Shown piece after piece: positions 16,818 through 24,191 of a DNA stretch of 44,780 bases. The position numbers and the translations under genes are program-made. Origin of the DNA: Flavobacterium sp. (GTDB taxonomy: Bacteria; Bacteroidota; Bacteroidia; Flavobacteriales; Flavobacteriaceae); the NCBI RefSeq assembly GCF_027533505.1, contig NZ_JAPZUB010000022.1:1-44780 (forward strand). Direction: 5' to 3'. The notes under the pieces are model-generated. The model searched no databases. It was not told the DNA's origin and saw nothing but the letters and a program-made list of their open reading frames with translations. Positions within the stretch are counted from its first letter, which is position 1; each line of letters begins with the position of its first letter.

Positions 16818-17664
16818 ACACATCTAACACCCATAGTTTTGGTCTCGGCCCTTCTAAATTTTTTTGTAATGCAGGGGCGACTTTTCTAAGAATTACCCCT
16901 AAAAACGGTTGAATCCCCCATTTTTTTAGACGTTGACTCCAATAAACAACTTTCAAATCATTACTTTCTAATTTTCCTAAGGAGCGTAATTTTTCGGCGT
17001 GTCGCATGGCTTCGGCAGTTTTGGCTAAAAAAACAGTTGCATCTTCTAATCCATCGTGATAAGCTGGATTTTCAATGTGATGAATAGGAATCCCATTTTT
17101 TCGTAACGTTTTTATAAAAAGTAAATCTTCATACCCATAAGCGGTTAGTGCAGCATCAAAAGGATATGCATCAAATATTTTTTTCGCAATTAGTAGATTG
17201 GAGGTGAAACAAGTTGTATATGGATTTTTTATTCGTTGATTTAGAGCGTATGCTTCTCTTGAACGGCCGAATAGCCATCGTAATTGATAGTTGTTTTCTG
17301 GTGATGTTTCTCGGTAAGCAATTCCGCCAAATACCACAGGATAGTGCGTGCTCATGGCGATATATTGCGCTATGAAATTTTTGCTTTTTGGCCACATATC
17401 ACCATCCAAAAATAGAAGAATTGTCCCTTTTGCCTTTTGTGCTAATGCATTTCGGTTGCCACTTCGCCCCAAAGTTTTTAAATTTTTATGGTAATGACAA
17501 TTTGGCAAGTTGTTAATGTTTGACGCTACAGTAGTATTTGCAACTAATGAGTCGTCAGAGACAAGAATTTCATAAGGAATTCCCGAAGCGATACATTGTT
17601 TTTGCAGCTCCATTACCAAAGGATAGGGATCGAGTTGATAAATAGGAAGGAGTATGGACAGCAT
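16792..17664 (-). CDS. Glycosyltransferase family 2 (GT2)
   Basis: 290-residue GT-A glycosyltransferase. The N-terminus is MLSILLPIYQLDPYPLVMEL, the nucleotide-binding Asp lies in VSDDS, and the metal-binding DxD is in ILLFLDGDMWP. GRSGNRNALAQKAKG is typical of family 2. A C-terminal extension of ~60 residues contains basic and hydrophobic residues (LKKWGIQPFLGVILRKVAP) that may hold the protein at the membrane. The ATG at 17664 overlaps the TAA of the FtsE-like gene by one base, so it is co-transcribed with a cell-division type ATPase gene, an unusual pairing. Its end overlaps the convergent GT4 gene by 26 nt. Confidence 0.88.
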   Translation of the reverse strand: MLSILLPIYQLDPYPLVMELQKQCIASGIPYEILVSDDSLVANTTVASNINNLPNCHYHKNLKTLGRSGNRNALAQKAKGTILLFLDGDMWPKSKNFIAQYIAMSTHYPVVFGGIAYRETSPENNYQLRWLFGRSREAYALNQRIKNPYTTCFTSNLLIAKKIFDAYPFDAALTAYGYEDLLFIKTLRKNGIPIHHIENPAYHDGLEDATVFLAKTAEAMRHAEKLRSLGKLESNDLKVVYWSQRLKKWGIQPFLGVILRKVAPALQKNLEGPRPKLWVLDVFKLYCHWR

Positions 17665-18347
17665 TACACCGTTTTTTGAACCACTTCAAAAAGGGCTCCG
17701 TCTTCACATTTTAAGGTTTTCGAGGGATATTTTAACAACAAGGCATAATCGTGGGTAGCCATAATAATGGTTTTGCCGTTGCCGTTAATTTTTTTCAACA
17801 ATTCCAAGACTTCAGCGCTTGTTTGTGGGTCAAGATTTCCGGTGGGTTCGTCGGCCAAAATGACTTCTGGATCATTCAATAACGCCCGCGCTATAGCCAC
17901 CCGTTGTTGTTCCCCTCCCGACAGTTGATGCGGCATTTTGGCAGCAAATCCTTTCATTCCCACATGGGTCAGCACTTCATCGATTTTATCCTGCATAGCC
18001 ACTTTATCGGTCCACCCCGTTGCTTTCAGCACAAACAACATGTTTTCTTGAATGCTGCGGTCGGGGAGTAGTTTAAAATCTTGGAATACCACACCCAATT
18101 TTCGGCGGAGAAAAGGAATGTCTTTTTCTTTCAAGGCAGCCAAATCATAGTCCACCACATGGCCTTGCCCTTGGGTTAACGGTAGGTCACCATACAACGT
18201 TTTCATCAAACTACTCTTTCCTGTACCACTTTTTCCGATGATGTATAAAAAATCACCCGGATTCACTTCCAAATTTACTTGCGAGAGTATTACTCGATTT
18301 TCTTGATAAATAGTGGCTTGTTGTAACGAAACGACAGCGTTTGACAT
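17664..18347 (-). CDS. ftsE: FtsE-like ABC transporter ATP-binding protein
   Basis: 227-residue ABC ATPase. It has Walker A GKSGTGKSS, Q-loop VVFQDFKLLPDRSI, signature LSGGEQQR, Walker B VILADEPTGNLD and the H-loop ATHD. Sequence and length match FtsE, which with FtsX controls peptidoglycan hydrolases at the septum. FtsX is not in the window. The start at 18347 (MSNAVVSLQQ) is preferred over 18398 because the longer form would extend through a promoter match at 18395-18421. LolD-type lipoprotein exporters are related, so the FtsE assignment is probable rather than certain. Confidence 0.88.
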   Translation of the reverse strand: MSNAVVSLQQATIYQENRVILSQVNLEVNPGDFLYIIGKSGTGKSSLMKTLYGDLPLTQGQGHVVDYDLAALKEKDIPFLRRKLGVVFQDFKLLPDRSIQENMLFVLKATGWTDKVAMQDKIDEVLTHVGMKGFAAKMPHQLSGGEQQRVAIARALLNDPEVILADEPTGNLDPQTSAEVLELLKKINGNGKTIIMATHDYALLLKYPSKTLKCEDGALFEVVQKTV

Positions 18348-18394
18348 AAGTATGGTTGTTAAGTGGGGTAAAAGTAGTAAGATAACGGAGGTTT

Positions 18395-18421
18395 TCAAAA
18401 TAAATTTTGCACGTCCACCAA
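18395..18421 (-). promoter_or_regulatory. Promoter of ftsE/GT2
   Basis: Minus-strand TTG (18421-18419), 16 nt, then TATTTTGA (18402-18395). This is a near match to the Bacteroidetes consensus, about 48 nt before the ftsE ATG. Confidence 0.4.
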
Positions 18422-18470
18422 CCTCACCCCGTGAAATCGGCTAACTTCGCTTATGCACTCTCCATAACCT

Positions 18471-18520
18471 CCCATTGTCCAGTAATGTCCGCTTTTGTCC
18501 GGCAATGTCCGCTATTGACC
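18471..18520. repeat. Five phased 10-nt repeats ending in TGTCC
   Basis: Five consecutive 10-nt blocks each end in TGTCC (the fifth in TGACC): CCCATTGTCC, AGTAATGTCC, GCTTTTGTCC, GGCAATGTCC, GCTATTGACC. A further ATGTCC follows out of phase at 18529-18534. The exact 10-nt spacing puts the shared bases on one face of the helix. Role unknown. Confidence 0.85.
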
Positions 18521-18563
18521 GCGTTGTAATGTCCTGTGATTTTTTGAACATTTTTTTTCGACT

Positions 18564-18661
18564 TTGTTCGGGACTTGTTCGGGACTTCTTCGGTACACCT
18601 TCGGGAAAAGGGGTACTTTGCCGAACAAATGCCGAACAAGTCCCGAACAAGTCCCGAACAA
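18564..18661. repeat. Inverted array of 11-nt repeats (4 left + 4 right units)
   Basis: Left arm: four contiguous 11-mers from 18564, TTGTTCGGGAC twice (18564-18574, 18575-18585), TTCTTCGGTAC, then a degenerate ACCTTCGGGAA (ends 18607). A 10-nt centre (18608-18617) follows. Right arm: four contiguous 11-mers in inverted orientation, TTGCCGAACAA, ATGCCGAACAA, then GTCCCGAACAA twice (18640-18661). The outer units can form a long hairpin on either strand. No T tract follows directly, so it is not a plain terminator. No protein-coding call is justified although short frames run through it. Confidence 0.9.
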
Positions 18662-18828
18662 GACCCTATTTTTGATTTCTTTTTTTTGCCGCTTTTGGAA
18701 AACGGTATTCACCCAAAGGAAAACCTTTTTTGGGGGTGTTTTTTGTCCCCTAGAAGAATGCTTCTTTTCCTGTTGGAATAGCAACGTTGTTAAGAAAAAT
18801 GTTTATAATAAAACCACGGTATCTCCCG

Positions 18829-18854
18829 TTGTACATGGGAGTACTTTATTTTTG
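18829..18854 (+). promoter_or_regulatory. Possible promoter of the TPR/barrel operon
   Basis: TATTTTTG (18847-18854) is an exact -7 match 23 nt before the ATG at 18878. A TTG lies at 18829-18831, 15 nt upstream, slightly closer than usual. A short inverted repeat (CTCCC at 18823-18827, GGGAG at 18837-18841) overlaps the -33 side. Confidence 0.45.
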
Positions 18855-18877
18855 AGACATCGCTAAATTGGATACCC

Positions 18878-21800
18878 ATGCGCAAATTAGAATTGTTTTT
18901 ACTGTTTAACGGCTTGGCAATCACCCCGGTAGTGACGGCTCAACAGTCGGCTGTATATACCCACAACCGCTCCGAAATGGACCGGGCTGTGGCTTTGTAT
19001 AATGATCAACAATACCAAGCGGCCCAGTGGTTGTTTGAAACGGTTCGTCGGAGTCAAAAGAATCCCGATATTCAAGCCGATTGTGCCTATTACATCGCTT
19101 CCTGTGCTTTGCAACTCAACCAACCTGATGCGCCACAATTGGTTGAGGCGTTTGCGGCCAATTATCCGTCGAGTACCAAGTTGAATCAAACGTATATCGA
19201 TATGGCGCATTATTATTTTGCACAAAATGATTTTGGTCGGGCATTGACTTATTTTGATAAAGTTGACGAAAGTGGTTTAACACCCGAGCAGCATGATAAA
19301 TTCAACTTTCAAAAAGGGTATGCCTATTTTGCGGACAAAAAAATTAAAGAAGCATCCAATTATTTCAACCGGGTGGCCAATACCAAAACCTATGGTCCCC
19401 AAGCCCGGTATTATTTAGGTGTCATTGCCTACGAGGGGGATAATTTTAAAGATGCCTCCAAGTATTTTGAACAAGTATCGGGGGATGAAAAGTACAAGGA
19501 GAAACTATCCTATTTTCAAGCGGATATGAGTTTCCGTCAAGGCGCTTTTGAAAAAGCAATCACCGAAGGAAAAACCGCAATGGCGAAGTCGTCACCGGCT
19601 GAAAAATCGGAGTTGAATAAAATTATTGGCGAAAGTTATTTTAACCTAAAAAATTATGCTGAGGCGCTCCCGTATTTGAAGGAATACAAAGGAAAAAAAG
19701 GCAAATGGAGCAATACGGATTATTACCAATTGGGGTATACCTATTACCAGCAAAAAGACTACGAAAACGCCATCCTACAATTCAATAAAATCATTGACGG
19801 TAAAGATGCGGTGGCGCAAAACGCCTATTATCACTTGGGCGAGAGTTACATGCGCACCGAGCGAAAACCTCAAGCATTGACGGCTTTTAAAAGCGCTTCG
19901 GAAATGGATTTCGAACCTAAAATTCAAGAAGATGCAAGTTTGAACTACGCCAAATTGAGTTACGATATCGGGAACTCGTTTCAAAGTGTACCGGATATTC
20001 TCTCAGGTTTTTTGAAAAAATATCCCAATTCGCCCAACAAAGCCGAAGTTGAGGGGTTGCTTATCAGCTCGTACATCACTTCCAAAAATTACAAAGAGGC
20101 GTTGTATTTGCTGGAACAAAATAAAGCGCCTGAATTGCGTGCAGCCTATCAAAAAGTAGCGTTTTACCGCGGCTTGGAGTTGTATACCGATGGGGATTAC
20201 AAGGAGGCACACGTTTTATTCAAAGCCTCTCTACGCGATCCACGGGATGCCAAATTTACGGCCCGTGCTACTTTTTGGAAAGGGGAAATCGACTATTTGT
20301 TCAACAACTTTCAGGAGGCCTTGTTGAGTTTCAAACAGTTTGAAGGCATGGCCGAGGCTAAAAATACGCCAGAATACAAAAATATCAACTATGCCATTGC
20401 CTATTGTTATTTTAAGCAAAAAGAGTACGATCAAGCGGGCAATTACTTCCAAAAGCAAATTGACGCGGTCAAAGACGACCGTACGCGTTTAAATGATGCC
20501 TATTTGCGCTTGGGGGACAGCCGATTTGTAACGTCAAAGTATTGGCCCGCGATGGATGCCTACAACAAAGCCATTGATATGAAAGGGGTCGATGCCGATT
20601 ATGCGGCTTACCAAAAAGCAATCAGTTATGGATTTGTATCCAAAAATGACCGTAAGATTGAAGACTTCAACCGTTTTTTACAGAGCTTCAAGTCGTCACC
20701 CTACCGCGATGACGCCTTATTTGAGTTGGCAAATACCTATGTTACCGAAGGAAAAGCAGATCTAGCGATTAAAACCTATGACGCCTTGTTGAAAGAATTT
20801 CCAAGCGGAACCTACGCGGCCAAAGCGGTGTTACGTCAGGGATTGGTATACTACAACGGCAATCAAGATGAGGCCGCTTTAGGTAAATTCAAAAAAGTCG
20901 CTGCCGATTATCCGGGTACTCCCGAAGCCCTAGAAGCCGTGGCCACTGCGCGCTTGATTTATGTCGATAACGGAAAAGTTGACGAGTATGCTACCTGGGT
21001 GCGTACCCTCAATTTTGTGGAAGTGACCGACAAAGAGTTGGATGACGATACCTACACGGCTGCCGAAAAGCAATATTTGCAAAATAATACCAAGTTGGCC
21101 ATTTCGTCTTTGAACGGGTATTTGGCTAAATTTCCACAGGGTGCGCATGCGTTGAAAGCCAATTTTTATTTGGCACAAACCTATTATGCGGATGGGTTAA
21201 GTGAAAATGCAGTACCCCGCTATGAGCAGGTAATCGCACGTCCGAAAAACGAATTTACCGAACAGTCGTTGGTTCGTTTGAGTGAGATTCATTTGAAAAA
21301 GGACAACTATGCTTCGGCAAAGCCTGTTTTGGAGCGATTGGAAGCCGAAGCGGATTTTCCACAGAACAAAACCTTTGCGCAAGCCAACTTGATGCGGGCC
21401 TATTATGAAACCGAAAATTATGCCCAAGCGGTCGTATATGCCGATAAAGTGTTAGCCAACCCCAAAACGGATAATAAAATAAAAAGCGATGCTCAAATTA
21501 TCGTAGCACGCTCGGCGATTAAGTCGGATGACGAACCCAAAGCGCGGGTGGCCTATGCCAATTTATTGAAAATAGCCAAAGGGGAATTGGCTGCTGAAGC
21601 CTTGTATTATGAGGCGTATTTCAAACATAAGGACGGTAAATTTGCCGAATCGAATAAGGGAATTCAAAAATTAGCCAAAGAATACTCAGGGTACAAATAT
21701 TTTGGTGCCAAAGGGTTGGTCGTGATGGCCAAAAATTATTACGGTTTGAACGATAGTTTCCAAGCTACCGCCATTTTGGAAGGGGTAACGCAAAACTTTA

Positions 21801-21892
21801 CCGAATACGCCGACGTAGTGCAAGAAGCCCAGACCGAGCTTACCCGTATCAAAGCTGAAGAAGCTAAAACCAATTCGTCCCTTGAAAAATAA
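18878..21892 (+). CDS. Large periplasmic TPR protein
   Basis: 1004-residue protein with a signal peptide (MRKLELFLLFNGLAITPVVTAQ) followed almost entirely by tetratricopeptide-type helical repeats. Typical units are YYQLGYTYYQQKDYENAILQF, ARYYLGVIAYEGDNFKDASKYF and AYYETENYAQAVVYADKVL. No enzymatic domain or C-terminal sorting domain is seen, so it probably stays in the periplasm (or on the inner leaflet of the outer membrane) as a scaffold. The stop is only 8 nt before the barrel gene, so the two are probably made together. YbgF/BamD-like and exopolysaccharide TPR subunits (AlgK, PelB, BcsC) have the same architecture, but no specific family is claimed. Confidence 0.88.
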   Translation: MRKLELFLLFNGLAITPVVTAQQSAVYTHNRSEMDRAVALYNDQQYQAAQWLFETVRRSQKNPDIQADCAYYIASCALQLNQPDAPQLVEAFAANYPSSTKLNQTYIDMAHYYFAQNDFGRALTYFDKVDESGLTPEQHDKFNFQKGYAYFADKKIKEASNYFNRVANTKTYGPQARYYLGVIAYEGDNFKDASKYFEQVSGDEKYKEKLSYFQADMSFRQGAFEKAITEGKTAMAKSSPAEKSELNKIIGESYFNLKNYAEALPYLKEYKGKKGKWSNTDYYQLGYTYYQQKDYENAILQFNKIIDGKDAVAQNAYYHLGESYMRTERKPQALTAFKSASEMDFEPKIQEDASLNYAKLSYDIGNSFQSVPDILSGFLKKYPNSPNKAEVEGLLISSYITSKNYKEALYLLEQNKAPELRAAYQKVAFYRGLELYTDGDYKEAHVLFKASLRDPRDAKFTARATFWKGEIDYLFNNFQEALLSFKQFEGMAEAKNTPEYKNINYAIAYCYFKQKEYDQAGNYFQKQIDAVKDDRTRLNDAYLRLGDSRFVTSKYWPAMDAYNKAIDMKGVDADYAAYQKAISYGFVSKNDRKIEDFNRFLQSFKSSPYRDDALFELANTYVTEGKADLAIKTYDALLKEFPSGTYAAKAVLRQGLVYYNGNQDEAALGKFKKVAADYPGTPEALEAVATARLIYVDNGKVDEYATWVRTLNFVEVTDKELDDDTYTAAEKQYLQNNTKLAISSLNGYLAKFPQGAHALKANFYLAQTYYADGLSENAVPRYEQVIARPKNEFTEQSLVRLSEIHLKKDNYASAKPVLERLEAEADFPQNKTFAQANLMRAYYETENYAQAVVYADKVLANPKTDNKIKSDAQIIVARSAIKSDDEPKARVAYANLLKIAKGELAAEALYYEAYFKHKDGKFAESNKGIQKLAKEYSGYKYFGAKGLVVMAKNYYGLNDSFQATAILEGVTQNFTEYADVVQEAQTELTRIKAEEAKTNSSLEK

Positions 21893-21900
21893 CTGATGCC

Positions 21901-23670
21901 ATGATGAACAAACGTTTGCAATATATCGTACTAAGTAGTGTTTTCCTCAGTAGCTTTGGGGGATACGCTCAAAAACAAGATGAAAATATCGGAACCGAGG
22001 TGGTCAATGTAGTAAAGCCTTATACACCTACCATTTCGGATGCTTTCAAGGTGAAAGAAACGCCCAATCTGGACGATGAGGAAACCACCAAGCGGGAAAC
22101 CATTCGATATACCATTTTTTCCTATCCGGTGGCCTCAACCTTCACGCCTGCCAAAGGAAAAGCGGCGGCCGTAGAACAAGATACTAAAGCGCGTTTATTC
22201 GCTAACTATGCTACCTTGGCGGCCGGAAATTACGGCAATGTTAATGGAGAATTGTTTTTGAACCACAATTTTGAAGACGGCAATTATTTTGGATTGATGT
22301 TGCGCCATTTATCGTCGCAAGGAGGCATTAAAAATGTAGCGTTGGACGACAAATTTTCCAATACCGGTTTAGACCTTACCTACGGCGGAAAGTCCAGTAC
22401 GATGTCTTGGGCAGCCGAGGGCGGATACCAGCGCCAAGCTTATCGCTGGTATGGGATTAACAGTTATTTTACCGAAGGACTCACTTCAGAACAAGCGGAT
22501 CTTTTTTATGGGGGTATCGAACCCAAACAAGTGTACCAAACGCTGTATGCAGGTGGACGCGTGGGATTCAATCAAGGAGCCTTCAAAGAAGCCATGGTGC
22601 GCTATACCCGTTTCTCCGATCGCTTTGATTCGGCCGAGAATCGCGTTGTGCTCAAACCTTCTTTTGCGTTTCCCGTAGCGGGCGAGAATATTGCGTTGGA
22701 TGTAGTGTTTGACTACCTAAGTGGCAGTTTTGCTCGCAATTATGTTTTCGATACTGCCATTAATTACGGCTTTGCCAATATCGGGGTACAACCTTCATTT
22801 CAATTGACCGACGGTGATTTTTCAGCGCAATTGGGAGCGGCCTTCTTTTATAGTGCTGCTACCGAAGGAGGGGAGAGTCGCTTTTTTGTCTATCCCAAAA
22901 TCAATGTAAGTTATAAAGTTGTGGGTGATATTATGGTGGCGTATGCGGGCGCTGAAGGGAATTTGAAACAAAACGCGTATCGCGATTTTGTGCAAGAAAA
23001 CTTCTTTGTTTCACCCACCTTAGCCATCACCCCAACCGATCAGAAATACGATATTTTTGTGGGATTAAAAGGAAAACTGGCCAATACCATCGGGTATAAT
23101 GTGCGTGCTTCCTACCTTACGGAAGACAATCGGGCGTTGTTTATCTCCAATCCCTATGACAGTTTTTCCACCAATCCCAACGGATATATCTGGGCCAACT
23201 CTTTTGATGTAGTGTATGATAAATTAAATACATTACAATTGTTTGGGGAACTTAAAGCAGATATCTCAAAGAATGTGCAGTGGAGCGGACAAGCCACCGT
23301 GAGTAGTTTCAGTACCGATACACAAGCGGAGGCATGGAACTTACCTGCCCTTGAAATGCGCTCGGCTATCGATGTGGTGTTTACCCCCAAATGGTATGCA
23401 GGGGCCTCTGTCTTTTTTGTTGGAGCGCGTAAAGATCAGTTCCGCTATACCGATGATACGGCCGTGGTTCAACCTACCTTTATTACCCGTGACATAACGT
23501 TGAAGAGTTTTATCGATCTCAACGCCCACGTGGGCTACAAACATAGTGAACGCATTACGTTCTTTTTGCGCGGACACAATTTAACCAACCAAAATTACCA
23601 ACGCTGGTTCAATTATCCGGTACAAGGCCTACAACTTTTGTTGGGCGCTCATTTTAAGTTTGATTTCTAA
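21901..23670 (+). CDS. Outer-membrane beta-barrel protein (TonB-receptor-like barrel, no plug)
   Basis: 589-residue exported protein with a signal peptide (MMNKRLQYIVLSSVFLSSFGGYAQ). After a ~75-residue periplasmic N-terminus (EVVNVVKPYTPTISDAFKVKETP) it continues as alternating amphipathic strands. It ends in LRGHNLTNQNYQRWFNYPVQGLQLLLGAHFKFDF, a TonB-receptor-like final strand with a terminal Phe. A recognisable plug domain and a TonB box are not seen, so a passive barrel or assembly partner for the upstream TPR protein is more likely than an energised receptor. ATG codons at 21901 and 21904 are both possible. A strong terminator follows at 23693-23722. Confidence 0.82.
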   Translation: MMNKRLQYIVLSSVFLSSFGGYAQKQDENIGTEVVNVVKPYTPTISDAFKVKETPNLDDEETTKRETIRYTIFSYPVASTFTPAKGKAAAVEQDTKARLFANYATLAAGNYGNVNGELFLNHNFEDGNYFGLMLRHLSSQGGIKNVALDDKFSNTGLDLTYGGKSSTMSWAAEGGYQRQAYRWYGINSYFTEGLTSEQADLFYGGIEPKQVYQTLYAGGRVGFNQGAFKEAMVRYTRFSDRFDSAENRVVLKPSFAFPVAGENIALDVVFDYLSGSFARNYVFDTAINYGFANIGVQPSFQLTDGDFSAQLGAAFFYSAATEGGESRFFVYPKINVSYKVVGDIMVAYAGAEGNLKQNAYRDFVQENFFVSPTLAITPTDQKYDIFVGLKGKLANTIGYNVRASYLTEDNRALFISNPYDSFSTNPNGYIWANSFDVVYDKLNTLQLFGELKADISKNVQWSGQATVSSFSTDTQAEAWNLPALEMRSAIDVVFTPKWYAGASVFFVGARKDQFRYTDDTAVVQPTFITRDITLKSFIDLNAHVGYKHSERITFFLRGHNLTNQNYQRWFNYPVQGLQLLLGAHFKFDF

Positions 23671-23692
23671 TTTTTTCTATCGTAACTTTCCC

Positions 23693-23722
23693 AACCTGTA
23701 AGTCCATCTTGCAGGTTTTTTT
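23693..23722 (+). terminator. Rho-independent terminator after the barrel gene
   Basis: AACCTGTAAG (23693-23702) pairs with CTTGCAGGTT (23708-23717), a 10-bp stem with one G-T pair and a TCCAT loop, followed by a run of T. It ends about 5 nt before the ATG of the next gene at 23727, so it may also act as an attenuator for that gene. Confidence 0.85.
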
Positions 23723-23726
23723 ATGC

Positions 23727-24170
23727 ATGAAATCCGAAATTAAAGCATATTACCAGCAATTACTGCAAGACCGAATCGATGTCTTTCAAGATATGATTGT
23801 CCAACTCACCGATGGGGCGCAAAACGATGCCAAAGGATCGGCAGGGGACAAACACGAAACCGCCTTATCCATGATGCATTTGGAGCAGGAAAAGTTGGCG
23901 GCCAAATTGCAAGAAGTGTTGCATCAAAAAGCGATCATTGATCGTATTGATCCTACGGTACGTCCCCCTCGTGTTGCTTTGGGGAGTTTAGTAGAAGTGA
24001 GTGGTTTATGGCTGTTTATCGCTGCAGCGCTTCCCAAGATTACCCTCAACGATCAAACTATTTTAGCCGTTTCACCCCAAGCCCCTTTGGGAAGTGCACT
24101 AATGGGGCAAACGGTGGGTTATTCGACACAAATAAACGGCAAAGAATATACGATTACAGCGATTTGGTAG
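23727..24170 (+). CDS. GreA/GreB-related small protein
   Basis: 147-residue protein. The N-terminal ~75 residues are helical and charged (coiled-coil-like), with the AGDKHETALSMMHLEQEKL segment. The C-terminal part ends SPQAPLGSALMGQTVGYSTQINGKEYTITAI, which resembles the FKBP-like C-terminal domain of GreA/GreB (SPLGxALxGxxVGD). Gre factors bind in the RNA polymerase secondary channel, so a role in transcription is plausible but unproven. Database names such as 3-oxoacyl-ACP synthase for relatives are not supported by this sequence. The ATG at 23727 is preferred over the in-frame TTG at 23709, which lies inside the terminator hairpin. Confidence 0.7.
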   Translation: MKSEIKAYYQQLLQDRIDVFQDMIVQLTDGAQNDAKGSAGDKHETALSMMHLEQEKLAAKLQEVLHQKAIIDRIDPTVRPPRVALGSLVEVSGLWLFIAAALPKITLNDQTILAVSPQAPLGSALMGQTVGYSTQINGKEYTITAIW

Positions 24171-24191
24171 TTATATAAAAAATGTAACGCC

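Noticed and set aside
18471..18661. CRISPR array
   Set aside because: Units are only 10-11 nt, contiguous without spacers, and the second array is inverted. No cas genes are present.
18441..18866. Several short open frames on both strands through the repeat interval
   Set aside because: They are by-products of the 10-nt and 11-nt repeats, overlap one another in several frames, and have repetitive, non-protein-like translations.
23709..24170. 3-oxoacyl-ACP synthase annotation often attached to relatives of the Gre-like protein
   Set aside because: At 147 residues it lacks the thiolase fold and the Cys-His-His/Asn active site. The C-terminal motif resembles GreA/B.
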